From: Stentor coeruleus
Lineage: Eukaryota > Ciliophora > Heterotrichea > Heterotrichida > Stentoridae
Direction: 5' to 3'
Assembly: GCA_001970955.1 (NCBI GenBank)
Contig: MPUH01000316.1
Location: 1 to 64,000 of the forward strand
Length of the DNA stretch: 64,000 nucleotides
The position numbers and the translations under genes were made by a program. The notes under the pieces were generated by a model. It was not told the DNA's origin, made no database searches, and worked only from the letters and a program-made list of their open reading frames with translations. Shown in pieces: positions 48,050 through 57,649 of this stretch. Every line of letters begins with the position of its first letter. The stretch's first letter is position 1.

Positions 48050-49831
48050 ATGGAAAACGTAGGTTCTTTAGCTTCATTTTTAGAATGCGTTTCTTATGCA
48101 CCCCTTTCAAGACCTGTTACAGCTTCTAAAGCTGTGAGGAACATATCTTCAGCTCCAGTTGTTAAAAAACAATCATTAGCTGACCGGTTAAGTATAAAGA
48201 CAAGAGATTATGGTTAGTCATATATAGATAAAAGGCCTTTAGGCGCTTATTATCAAACTCCAACAAGAGCTACAAGGGCTTCTTCAGCCTTAACACGAAA
48301 TCGTCCAGCAACAAGAATTTCCACCGCCCCACAAACTGAAAAACCAATAAAATCCGCAACTCCAACTCGACCTGCAATGCCCAAACCTCCTGAGGTCCCA
48401 AACAAAATCTCCTTACAAGAACAAGTAAGAAACGAACTCCTGTAAAAAATAAACAGACTAAAAAACAAACATTTTCTTATAAGATCCATGAAAAAAATAA
48501 TGAGAAACGATGAAAAGGAGGCAAAAACATCTGAAGACAAAAAAAACAATTTTTTCAATCGACTTGTACAACGATTCAAAAACCCTGAAGTAGAACTAAA
48601 AGATGGAGAATTTAAAGCGCCAATAACAACTGAAAACCTAGTTCAAAAATATTCAGTTGTAAAATCCAAAGAACTTAACTCAATAAGAGAACCTTGGATG
48701 AAAAAAAGAGCCTGTCTTGGAAGTAATAAAGATAATGAATTGGCAAAACACATATTTAAACTATGTCAACATAATGGAGAAATAAAGTCTAGTAATTTCG
48801 TCAAATTACTTATTGAAATAGGAGTACCTTTACCATGTAAGATTATTATTGAAACATTAGAGAATTTATTTAATAAAAAGAATCTAGACAATTTTGTTAT
48901 GGGAGAAAATGCGATTATAAGGATATGTAAAAGTGATACTTTAAGCAAAAGGTTTATGGGGAAAATCTTAGAAGATGTTGAAAAAATATTGAAAGCTGAT
49001 AGTAATGATAATAATAAAAGGGAGGTGACAGCTTTGGATATTGAGAAACTCCTTAGGGTATGGTGGCAAGAAGCTGACACATATGGAAGAAACCAACTTC
49101 ATTTAAATGAAATATCAGAATTCCTTCTTCGCAAAGGTATAGTCGCTGATCAAAACGAAGGTCGCAAATTTCTAAACAAAATCTTCAAAGAACTAGTTTA
49201 TATTGACTACAACCATTTTCTCCTAGTTTTCAGCAAGCCGTTAATAAAATACTCATTAAGCATATTATGGAAAAAAGTTCTTAATGAATCTAAAGAATCT
49301 ATGTATTTTTCAAATGATTACTCTCTAACAACATTAAAAAAGAAAATCCTCTTAGCAGGAATAAACTACCCAACAACAGAATTTACTATAGACGAAGGGA
49401 TTTATACAATAAATGCTATAGAAAAATATAAAGAAGATGTAAAAAGTACATCTGAAAAAATGACATATGATGAGTTTTGTAAATATTGGAGTTTAACTTC
49501 TGGACAAGAATGTGGGAAAAGTTTTCTTAAAGGGGAAACAAAAGCTGAAAAAAAAAATGAACCCGTCCTTTCGGTGTTTAAAAAAAGTGATGATGTTGAA
49601 TCTGAGATAAGTTCAGATGAATGTGAAGTTAAGGATAATGTTGAAATTTTTACTAAGAATGAGAGGTATACTATTCTTGGGAATTTTAATATATCGACAC
49701 TTGGGGCTTATAAATGGAGGCATTCTGTTTCTCCGAATGTGACTCAATTTACTGTAAGTACTAGTGATGGGGAGTCTAAAATAAGAAATCAACAAAGGGT
49801 GTTTACTGAATTCTTGAAGAACTCGGAATAG
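48050..49831 (+). CDS. EF-hand-like ciliate protein (two 15-nt introns)
   Basis: Three exons, 48050-48212, 48228-48441 and 48457-49831, give 583 residues. The two 15-nt introns are phase 1 (GTTAG start puts a TAG in frame) and phase 2. The first 125 residues are basic, Ser/Thr/Pro-rich and disordered (TRATRASSALTRNRP). From about residue 200 to 460 the protein has helix-loop-helix segments resembling degenerate EF-hands (WWQEADTYGRNQLHLNEISEF, YDEFCKYWS), but I see no loop with a complete calcium-binding set. The C-terminus is acidic, then ends with SVSPNVTQFTVSTSDGESK. It is probably a cytoskeletal or ciliary protein. The skew resets near 49,080. Confidence 0.75.
48213..48227 (+). other. 15-nt intron 1 of EF-hand-like gene
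   Basis: GTTAGTCATATATAG, phase 1, the only one here starting GTTAG. It has an A at position 10. Confidence 0.9.
48442..48456 (+). other. 15-nt intron 2 of EF-hand-like gene
   Basis: GTAAAAAATAAACAG, phase 2, the only one here ending CAG. It has an A at position 10. Confidence 0.9.
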
Positions 49832-50140
49832 GTTATGTTGATAATTTAATATGGATTAGAAGATTTTTTTTGGAAGATGATTGGAGGATTTATTATTTGA
49901 GAAAGTTTAGATGATGAAAGTTTGTTGGGATTGGGTTGTGATGTATGGTTTGATTATGGATGATTGAGAGGCTTGTTGGTTTTACGATTTCTTATTTTGC
50001 GGTAATTTTTTGTTGATAATTGTGTGGCTTTTTTACTTGGCCTTTATTTTTTTTTTTGGTTTATGTTTGGATAAAGAAAATTGTGAATAAGAGTTATGTT
50101 ATTGCTGGATGTAGAAGTGCTTTAGAAATTTATTGGAATA

Positions 50141-50243
50141 TTTTAATATGGAAGGGTTATTTTATATGCTATTTGGTTTATCAGAAGTTTTAATATGGAA
50201 GGGTTATTTTATATGCCATTTGGTTTATCAGAAGTTTTAATAT
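50141..50243. repeat. 47-nt tandem repeat, 2.2 copies
   Basis: Copies at 50141-50187 and 50188-50234 differ at one base, followed by nine bases of a third copy. It is noncoding. Confidence 0.9.
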
Positions 50244-50941
50244 ATAAAGTAATTTTAGGATTATGGTTTGAGTATTATAATTATAATAAAATATTATATA
50301 AAATGCATACTGAGTATAATTTTTGACGAGTCAAATTTTTAATCATAATATAAATTATAGTCAGATGAAAGTTCTTTAAGTTAGTGTTGCAATTTAGAAT
50401 AAATATTACTTGTGATTTGGTTGTAAACCCATAAATTTCAATACTAGGCCATGTTATTAGAATTAATTTCTCAAAAATTCTATCTGAGACTCTTCCATAA
50501 AATACAAATACAACTTAAATATCATGAAACAAATCAACTCTCTAATAGCCTAGCATGTAATGTTAAGGCGTAATTTTATATTTTCATTCATAGTTAACTA
50601 CTTATATTTGATACAGCATATTTAACTTGAATTTTTACCTTAAAGTTGGTATAAATTTCAAAAATTAATGTTATAATATAATACAACATACCTATTTCTA
50701 TTACCAATTTAGGACAGTTTCTTAAAATATACTACTTAAATTTTCTCCTCCCTTACATATTTTTAAGATGAAGTGTATCACAACTAAAGGCACTATAATC
50801 TAAACCTTACTAAATTTATCCATAAAACCCGGCCACTCTTATAATACCCTGCAAATATTTTATACAACATCCCTCGATCCATTAGCTTGTTCCCTAAGCC
50901 AACTCATAAAAATCCACTAGCCTTCCTTTCCTTATCAAAGC

Positions 50942-50995
50942 TTCATTTTTCCTATAAGTCTCATTTTTCCTATAAGACTCATTTTTCCTATAAGC
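50942..50995. repeat. 18-nt tandem repeat, three copies, upstream of the secreted-protein gene
   Basis: Three near-perfect units of the type TCATTTTTCCTATAAG plus two bases, ending about 56 nt before the ATG at 51052. The position is compatible with a promoter or 5' leader element, but no function is shown. Confidence 0.8.
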
Positions 50996-51051
50996 CTTTA
51001 ATATTTTTTATCTAAAATTCGCCATGTTTTTAGGAGAATAATTAGTTTATA

Positions 51052-51465
51052 ATGAAATTTATCTTAGCCCTCGCAATACTGGGACTTGTCTCAGCAAACG
51101 TTGCATTGGAAGCATATGACGTTGGACAGTCTTGCAATAGTGATGGTGGATTTACTGTTACTAGCTTTACTGTAAATCCTTATCCTCCAAGAGGATGCTC
51201 TCCTCAAGCAGTCTCAATGACAGGAACATTTACTCAAAACGCATGCCCAAGCCAAATCCATATCAATGAGAACTTTAACCAAAGGCAGAGCTATAACCAA
51301 GATATTAACATCTCAGGATGCTATAATTCTGGAGCAACTCAAACTTTTAACTTCAATATTAATGCTTTTCAATGTAACTCTGGAAGCTACACCGTTCAAG
51401 TGACATTAAATGAAGAAAACTCTGAGCAGCACTTATCTTGCTGGCAATACCAGTATACTCTTTAG
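51052..51465 (+). CDS. Small secreted protein, ML (MD-2-related lipid-recognition)-like
   Basis: 137 residues with a clear signal peptide (MKFILALAILGLVSA). The mature part is beta-rich with six to seven cysteines and reads FTVTSFTVNPYPPRGCSPQ, then VSMTGTFTQNACPSQIHI, TFNFNINAF and GSYTVQVTLNEEN. This recalls the ML fold (NPC2/MD-2 type), which binds lipids, and similar ciliate secreted proteins. The assignment is by pattern only. The codon choice near the 5' end looks more GC-rich than the neighbours, consistent with high expression. Confidence 0.7.
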   Translation: MKFILALAILGLVSANVALEAYDVGQSCNSDGGFTVTSFTVNPYPPRGCSPQAVSMTGTFTQNACPSQIHINENFNQRQSYNQDINISGCYNSGATQTFNFNINAFQCNSGSYTVQVTLNEENSEQHLSCWQYQYTL

Positions 51466-51877
51466 GCTTATAGATAATACTTATTAAAATCTTAGTCTTT
51501 TTTTAGGGTTTTTAGTAGAGGGATGATATTTAAGTTTAGGGAATATTAGATGGGTGAAATAAATTACTTTTGAAGGAGGAATGGTTTATGATTGATGATT
51601 AATTAGAATATCGGTGCTGAGATTTAAAATTCCAGGTTTTTTTTTAATTATAATTTCTTTGAGTTGACTTAAATAGATTATTTATATATCAGAAATAGAA
51701 AGGGTTTGATAGGACTGAATGAAGAAAAAGTAGGTGTTAGGGTGTTAGTTAAGTTATAATATGAATATTGTGGTTAACGATTCTAGATTTTTTGTAATAT
51801 AATTCCTTTGACTTAGATAGAATTAGAAAAGTTAGTAACTATAAAATTTTAATATAGAATATACTTTATAGCTTAGA
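51466..51877. other. Convergent intergenic spacer
   Basis: About 412 nt, G/T-rich on the plus strand, between the ML-like gene and the ELMO gene. Nothing is recognised. Confidence 0.6.
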
Positions 51878-53428
51878 TTACATTTGGTTTTGTAAGTGCT
51901 GAGTTGCTAAATTAATTAGTGATTTAGGGTCACTAAGTGCTTGCTTTTCTACAATTTCATTGATTTCTCCAGGTTTAATACTATTAGTTTTATGGTTATT
52001 AAACCAATATGCAAGGCAGCCAGCATAGAAGAAAAATAACACTTCTAAGCACTTTTGGCTTGAGTTTATCAAAGTATTAAGTTTCCGTTTTCTTAAAGCA
52101 ATTATACAAATGTCTGCTATATCAAAAGCTAAAGGAATAAATGCGATATCTTTTGAAAGACAATATGAGATCATTTCCCCAAGGGAAAAAGGAATATATT
52201 TGTCAAGAAACATTATTAATAATAATCCAAACGCAGCCATATCATGAGTTAAGTCATTTTCATAAGGATTATTGCTGCTAAAGCCAACTTCAACCCATTC
52301 TCCTTTTTCTCCTTTCAGGATCTGCAAAGCATTATGTACACTTATTAGTAAACTAGCATGGAAAATATTGCTTGATATAAATCCACTATATGCAAATATT
52401 ATAACTCTTTCACAAAGTTCTTGGTTTTCTATAGATAAATCAGTTTTATGGGAAAAACCACAGGTTAAATAATAATAACAATCTTTGTACCATAAATTAG
52501 CTTCAATATACACTGCAGGCAGGCTGTTAAATTTAGATAAAGCTTCATCAAAAGTCATATAATAAATTTCAGTTCTACTTGATACTCCATCACGAACATT
52601 TCGGGAATGATCTTCAACATCTTCAATATCCGGGATAGATTGAAGACTACTAAGGGGGTTTATAGCACTAATCGGAGCTTCGATTTTTTCAGTTTCTAAT
52701 GTAAAATCCATAGTATTTAGTTTAGCTGATTTTGGAGATCTCAATGGAGTACATTTTGGTTGAATACTGAACCTATCAGGAGAATTATAAATGATAGACT
52801 CTTCACTATTATCTAAATCACAAGATATCGAATGTGTATGACCATTATGCTTAGGTTTTTCATTATCAAAACTTTTTTTTTCACAATAATACCTCTTCTC
52901 AGTCGGTTCAGGGAAAGAAATTTCTTTAGATGATGACATTTCACTTATTTCCTTATACTCTTCAGGAAACCCAACACAAGCTTCAAATTTCGGAGTTTCA
53001 CCCCCAGCTTCATTTTTAGCAATCAAACTACTAAATGTTTCTTCTTTACCTCTTTTAGATGTACTACTCAAAGAACTGGTAAAGTCAAAAGGGATTTCTA
53101 TATGATTTTTTGAGCTGTTTAAATCAATAAAGAGACTTGATTTTGGAGGTGTTATTTGCTTTATAGAAAAGTCTAAAGTATTATATCGATTTGCTCTACG
53201 GGCTGGCATTTGTCCAGTTGCTAAGATATGAACAGAATGATTTTCAGAGGTAAGTCCTGAATAACTATTCTCAACTTTTAGAGAAAGACGAGGTTTTTCT
53301 AGGTCGTTATGGTTTATTTGAGATATTGGAACTTTGTGCTCTTCTTGTACTCGTTTTATAGCGTATAAGAATGGCTCACCTCTTTTCATTGTCGAAGTTC
53401 TTTTCAGTTTTCTTTCTAAAAAGTCCAT
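51878..53428 (-). CDS. ELMO-domain-like protein
   Basis: 516 residues. The first 280 are Ser/Thr-rich and probably disordered. Residues about 290-510 resemble an ELMO/CED-12 domain: LLISVHNALQILKG, GEWVEVGFSSNNPYENDLTHDMAAFGLL (family: W..VGFQ..DP..D.R..G..GL), IPFSLGEM, and VLFFFYAGCLAYWF. ELMO-domain proteins act with small GTPases, as GAPs for ARL2/ARF (ELMOD) or in Rac activation. The GFQ of the family is GFS here and the acidic D-P pair is N-P, so GAP activity is uncertain. It is a single exon. Confidence 0.65.
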   Translation of the reverse strand: MDFLERKLKRTSTMKRGEPFLYAIKRVQEEHKVPISQINHNDLEKPRLSLKVENSYSGLTSENHSVHILATGQMPARRANRYNTLDFSIKQITPPKSSLFIDLNSSKNHIEIPFDFTSSLSSTSKRGKEETFSSLIAKNEAGGETPKFEACVGFPEEYKEISEMSSSKEISFPEPTEKRYYCEKKSFDNEKPKHNGHTHSISCDLDNSEESIIYNSPDRFSIQPKCTPLRSPKSAKLNTMDFTLETEKIEAPISAINPLSSLQSIPDIEDVEDHSRNVRDGVSSRTEIYYMTFDEALSKFNSLPAVYIEANLWYKDCYYYLTCGFSHKTDLSIENQELCERVIIFAYSGFISSNIFHASLLISVHNALQILKGEKGEWVEVGFSSNNPYENDLTHDMAAFGLLLIMFLDKYIPFSLGEMISYCLSKDIAFIPLAFDIADICIIALRKRKLNTLINSSQKCLEVLFFFYAGCLAYWFNNHKTNSIKPGEINEIVEKQALSDPKSLINLATQHLQNQM

Positions 53429-53808
53429 TTATAACCAATTCTTTAATAAAACTATTATTTCTATCTATTACTATATCTTAAGGTTTTTACTTTCTGATAT
53501 TATAACTTAATGTATTAATTAAATAAAATTTCATTAGCTCTACAAATTTCTCTACTACCCCACATCAAACCATAATAAACTACCGATAATTTTCCTAATC
53601 AGTAACCCTAAAACCTTTTATTAAATCTAAAACCATCTAAACCTATACCAACTGTCCTATTCAAAAATAACCTTCAACTCAATTACAATTATCATAAACA
53701 GCATATATTTACTTTAAAAATCTAATAAGCATTATTTTTGAGGTTTTCTCCATGTGAGAGGGAAAACCAAATTTCTTTAAAATCGATATTCAAATTTAAA
53801 TAATTTAA
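53429..53808. other. Divergent intergenic region
   Basis: 380 nt between divergent genes, C/A-rich on the plus strand toward the ankyrin-SAM gene. No distinct element is seen. Confidence 0.55.
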
Positions 53809-55299
53809 ATGGAAAACGCTAGTGAAGATATCCAAAGAGCATGTCGCCTTGGAGAGTTGTTTCTATTAAAAGAAGCTCTACTAAAATGTCCCGATATGAT
53901 AAACGAAAAAGACCCGAAACTAGGTTGGACTGGACTATATAGATCAGTAATTTGTGGGCACTTCGAAACATCTTTATACATGCTAGAATCAGGAGCCGAC
54001 CCAAACATTAAAACCAAAATGGGTGATACAGCTTTACATCAAGCAGCCGATAACCGTTTATACAAATTAGCTGAATTGCTTATAAAATACAAAGCAGATC
54101 CTGACATTCAACAAAATGATGGGGAAACACCTTTACATCTTTCTTGTTTTAAAGGGGATTTTGATATGGTTAAGATATTATTAGAGGCAAAAGCTAATCC
54201 TAATATACAAAACTATACATTTGGTAAAACTCCTACTCATTATGCTGTTGATTACTCTTATGCTAATATTACTAGCTTACTTATACAAAATGGGGCTAGT
54301 TTGGAGATTAAGGACAAACATGGGAAAACCGCTAAAGATATTTCTAGGAATTCTGAAATACAGAATCTATTTGGGAATAATTCATTTTATGTGCCAAGCC
54401 CTGAACCTTCATATATAATAGAAAATGCTACTCTTGAAAAACCATCAATCGGCATAGTATCTCCAATTCTATCTAGATGCAACTCAGATATTTCCTACAC
54501 AAGCGACTGCCGCTCTGTAGAAATCCACGTAAAACAATTAGAAGTTATCCACAAGAAAATCAGAGAAAAAGTACGAGCTTCTGTAGACACAGCAAAAATA
54601 TATGTTCCAAGTCATAATGCAAGTTCAATATTCGAGCCTGATGCTGAAAAAACAGCTTTTGATATGTTTATTGGAAAAGATAAAATAATATCTTTTGGCG
54701 GCACAGAAAGAAATCCTGAACTTTATAACTGGCTTATAAAAATCAAATTAGAAGAAATATATGGTTTACTTATTAGTGCTGGATATGATGATTTAAGTCA
54801 ATTAACTTATCAAATGGCATCATCAATGCCTATAACAGAAAACTCATTAGCAGAAATTGGTATACATAAACAAGGATATAGAAAAAGATTATTAATTGCT
54901 TTAGATACCCTTGTTTCTAAAGAAAACTTGTATAGATCACAAGGAAAAAACCCTTTTACTTGTTGTACGGCTAATGCTCCAAGTAATCTTTGGGTACTTA
55001 ATGTTCCTACATTAGAAACTTGGCTTGAGACTTTGAATTTAAAGGATATGCTGTATAAGTTTACTCAGAATGGGTATGAAGATTTAGAAGATATGATAAC
55101 GGTTATGAACACTGCATGGGAAATCACGGCAGAAGACTTAAAAGAAATTGGTATTGATAAACCTGGGTATCGTCATAGGATTTTATCTAAGCTTAAAGAA
55201 GACTCACAAAGCTTGCCAATACCTTCTTATAAAAAACGTGAAGTTCTTATTGAAAGAAATACAAATTCTTCAGTATGTGAATCTTGTGTATTGTTTTAG
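53809..55299 (+). CDS. Ankyrin-repeat protein with two SAM domains and a CaaX-like end
   Basis: 496 residues. Residues about 1-190 form five to six ankyrin repeats (GWTGLYRSVICGHFETSLYM, GDTALHQAADNRLYKLAELL, GETPLHLSCFKGDFDMVKIL, GKTPTHYAVDYSYANI). A linker follows (about 195-300). Then come two SAM domains, about 303-368 (LYNWLIKIKLEEIYGLLISA ... EIGIHKQGYRKRLLIAL) and about 402-465 (LETWLETLNLKDMLYKFTQN ... EIGIDKPGYRHRILSKL). The last four residues are CVLF, which fits a CaaX prenylation box, so membrane anchoring is plausible. It is probably an adaptor. The base skew resets at about 54,400, exactly between the ankyrin and SAM halves. Confidence 0.88.
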   Translation: MENASEDIQRACRLGELFLLKEALLKCPDMINEKDPKLGWTGLYRSVICGHFETSLYMLESGADPNIKTKMGDTALHQAADNRLYKLAELLIKYKADPDIQQNDGETPLHLSCFKGDFDMVKILLEAKANPNIQNYTFGKTPTHYAVDYSYANITSLLIQNGASLEIKDKHGKTAKDISRNSEIQNLFGNNSFYVPSPEPSYIIENATLEKPSIGIVSPILSRCNSDISYTSDCRSVEIHVKQLEVIHKKIREKVRASVDTAKIYVPSHNASSIFEPDAEKTAFDMFIGKDKIISFGGTERNPELYNWLIKIKLEEIYGLLISAGYDDLSQLTYQMASSMPITENSLAEIGIHKQGYRKRLLIALDTLVSKENLYRSQGKNPFTCCTANAPSNLWVLNVPTLETWLETLNLKDMLYKFTQNGYEDLEDMITVMNTAWEITAEDLKEIGIDKPGYRHRILSKLKEDSQSLPIPSYKKREVLIERNTNSSVCESCVLF

Positions 55300-55864
55300 T
55301 TTTCAGATGATGTGATGAAGAAATTGAGTTTAATAATATTAATTTATTTCTAAGTATTTGAAAAATAAAAAGGTAATGTTGGAAGTTGAAAGTATTGATA
55401 TCATAGTTTTATAGTATTTATAATGAGGTTTAAAATTTTTAATAGATTTTTTTTTTTGTTGGCTTTTTATGTATTAATTTTTATGCTGAAATATATGATG
55501 AGTGTGAAGTTTTTTTTAATGATTTTTCATATGAGAAAATTATGTTGAAAAAGATAAAAAATATTTACTTTGTATTTTTGTGATTAGCAGGTGTTATTAA
55601 TAAATATAAAAAGTATTTTATAAAGATTGCAAATACTAGCAAATTGTTGTGAAAAGATATATTTAATGATAATAAATCGTTAAAGAAAAGCTAAGAGTAT
55701 CAGAATTTTTTTTCTTATAAACCTTTATATTATTCACATAAATTTCTCAAACAAAGCATTCTAAAAATCCTAGAAATTCATTCGTTCAACTATTTTTATA
55801 CAAAATTTAGATTTTTTTGTATGCATATTCATAAAGAAAAACATGAATTATTATAGATCTCAAA
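55300..55864. other. Convergent intergenic spacer
   Basis: About 565 nt of very AT-rich sequence. No supported gene or RNA. Confidence 0.6.
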
Positions 55865-56353
55865 CTATTCGGTATTTTTTTTTAATTTTTTTTTGGCGGG
55901 GTGAGGACTACTTGGTTTTTGCTTCAAAGATTCTGGATATAGGCTATCTTGTAGAATACATAGGTCAATATGCTCATCATATTCTTTGATTATTATATAA
56001 GAACCACAGCTTGAACAGTATTCAGTACGATTTCCACATGTATCTTCATGATTTATCAAAGTGTATAAATCAAAATATGCCCCGCAATAAAGACAAGGAC
56101 GAGGTCTTGCTTTACAACTAGTTTTGTGAAGACTGAGTTTTTTACCTTCAAATTTCTGGCAACAAAATTCACATTCTGTTAATCGATGATTTGTCTCATC
56201 ATGTGACAACTTAAGTTTTTTCGGCACAACAACATTGCAAAGCTCACATAAACTAAGAAATCTCACACAATGAGCTTCATGAAGCACAAAAACTTCCAAA
56301 GGTATTGTCTTCAAGCTAATTCTCTCTTACCAATTAGAACATGATGTGCTCAT
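55865..56353 (-). CDS. TRAF-type zinc-finger protein (one 15-nt intron)
   Basis: Two exons, 56353-56331 and 56315-55865, give 157 residues. The first exon supplies MSTSCSNC. Splicing across a 15-nt phase 2 intron completes the first finger C5-x2-C8-x11-H-x3-C (CSNCLKTIPLEVFVLHEAHC), which strongly supports the model. Four to five more C2HC fingers follow: CELCNVVV...H, CEFCCQKFEGKKLSLHKTSC, CLYCGAYFDLYTLINHEDTC and CSSCGSYIIIKEYDEHIDLC. The array resembles TRAFD1/XAF1 and related TRAF-type proteins. The end is lysine-rich. The partner is unknown. Confidence 0.85.
56316..56330 (-). other. 15-nt intron in TRAF-type zinc-finger gene
   Basis: GTAAGAGAGAATTAG on the minus strand, phase 2. It has an A at position 10. 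The splice completes the first zinc finger. Confidence 0.93.
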
Positions 56354-56868
56354 TTTCTTATATCAATTAATTTCTAAAGGGGGCTAGCAATAAATTTTAT
56401 TACAAATAAACATCAAATCTAAATATATCATCATTATCATAACATCTAATTTATTATAGTGTATGACTGAAAGGATACACATTTTTGTAAATATTTATTG
56501 ATAAATAATATATTGATTTATTTGTTAGTTCGTTAGATGGTATAAGTTTTATCGAAATTTATTATATAATCAACTATGCTGATTGCTTTAATAATCTCCT
56601 TATCTTTTATAAATTTCCTTTCAACAGCAACCATTCAGTGTATTCCAGGTTTTTCCTTATTAGTTTTATACAATAATTATCACAATTTTTTAAATCTCAC
56701 TCTAAAATTATATACAATTTCTTGAAGCTGTAGTTTTTAAAACAAATTATATTAATTAACCTTAAAATATTATTACATATAAAATCTTAATCAAACCTTA
56801 AATCCAATAACCCTGATACAAAAAATCCCAAAACTTTCAATTGACCATATTTTTTATTAATTATCTAA
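56354..56868. other. Intergenic region
   Basis: About 515 nt of AT-rich spacer between two minus-strand genes. Nothing is recognised. Confidence 0.6.
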
Positions 56869-57609
56869 TTAAATAGACCCAATCTTCTGTTTCATTCTAA
56901 TCAGAGCTTCAGCTTGTAGTTTACCTGCGTTCATTTTAGCAGCAGGAGGGAGTGATCCAAGTGGGTCAATATTTAAATAACTGGTCAAATGGGTAAACCC
57001 ATCAGCAGGTCTAAGTATATGTCCACACAATATCATATTAGCTCTAATAAACCCTTCATCAACAGGAACTTCATCAGCAGAAATACTCCTAGACAAAATA
57101 AACCAAGTCCCATCAGGGTCTTTATGAGTCCCTTCAGAATACACAGCTTCTCTAGGATCCAAAGGCCATGGGAGATTATTTTGANTATAAAATTTCCTAA
57201 TATAAACCCCCAAATCCCTTATATCCTCACAATCTTAAGTCCCATCAGGGTCTTTATGAGTCCCTTCAGAATACACAGCTTCTCTAGGATCCAAAGGCCA
57301 TGGGAGATTATTTTGATAGAAAATACACTTAGTCCTCCCAAAGTCTTCAATAACATCAAGTGTTGTCAATACATAGTCGAATTCACGTTTATTAAAAGGA
57401 ATACTCAAGAAATTGAAAACTTCTTCTGGAGTTTTCTTCACTATCATTTGACCACGAATCACTTCATGATCTGTTTCCCCTGAATGAGATGAGTAAATCA
57501 AACCATCATCTTCACGATAAACTGTCCAATTATTATCATCATGAATTGATCTTGCATATGCTAAGCATTGGTCAAATGCTTCATCACATCTAGTTTCCAA
57601 ATCTACCAT
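56869..57609 (-). CDS. START-domain lipid-binding protein (interrupted only by an assembly junction)
   Basis: A START (StAR-related lipid transfer) domain: NWTVYREDDGLIYSS, HEVIRGQMIVKKTPEEVFNF, YQNNLPWPLDPREAVYSEG, WFILSRSI, VRANMILCGH-like IRANMILCGHILRPADGF, THLTSYLNIDPLGSLPP. The frame is broken by an assembly artefact at 57105-57236 (an 80-nt repeat, an N and 51 extra bases). Leaving this out gives 203 codons (202 residues) with a complete START domain. Such proteins carry sterols, phospholipids or ceramides. No membrane or targeting segment is seen. It lies 40 nt downstream of the NEK kinase gene on the same strand. Confidence 0.88.
57105..57316. repeat. 80-nt direct repeat around N57185, with 51 nt of extra sequence
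   Basis: Positions 57105-57184 and 57237-57316 are identical. Between them are an N (57185) and 51 nt (57186-57236) found only once. It looks like a contig join in which the second contig ends in sequence that diverges from the first at the end of the repeat. The divergent tail may be an error, an allele or another locus. Confidence 0.85.
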
Positions 57610-57649
57610 TATCGTTTATTATACTTTTTTTTTTTTTAGAAGGTTATTA

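Larger units (their letters stand above)
49832..51051. other. Long intergenic region with two short tandem repeats
   Basis: About 1.2 kb. The first 500 nt are G/T-rich and the last 250 nt C/A-rich. It contains a 47-nt tandem repeat (50141-50234) and three 18-nt units (50942-50995) close to the next start. No gene is recognised. Confidence 0.6.

Noticed and set aside
56869-57213. Separate gene starting MGVYIRKFY
   Set aside because: This N-terminus is created by the N57185 junction; the rest is the second half of the START protein.
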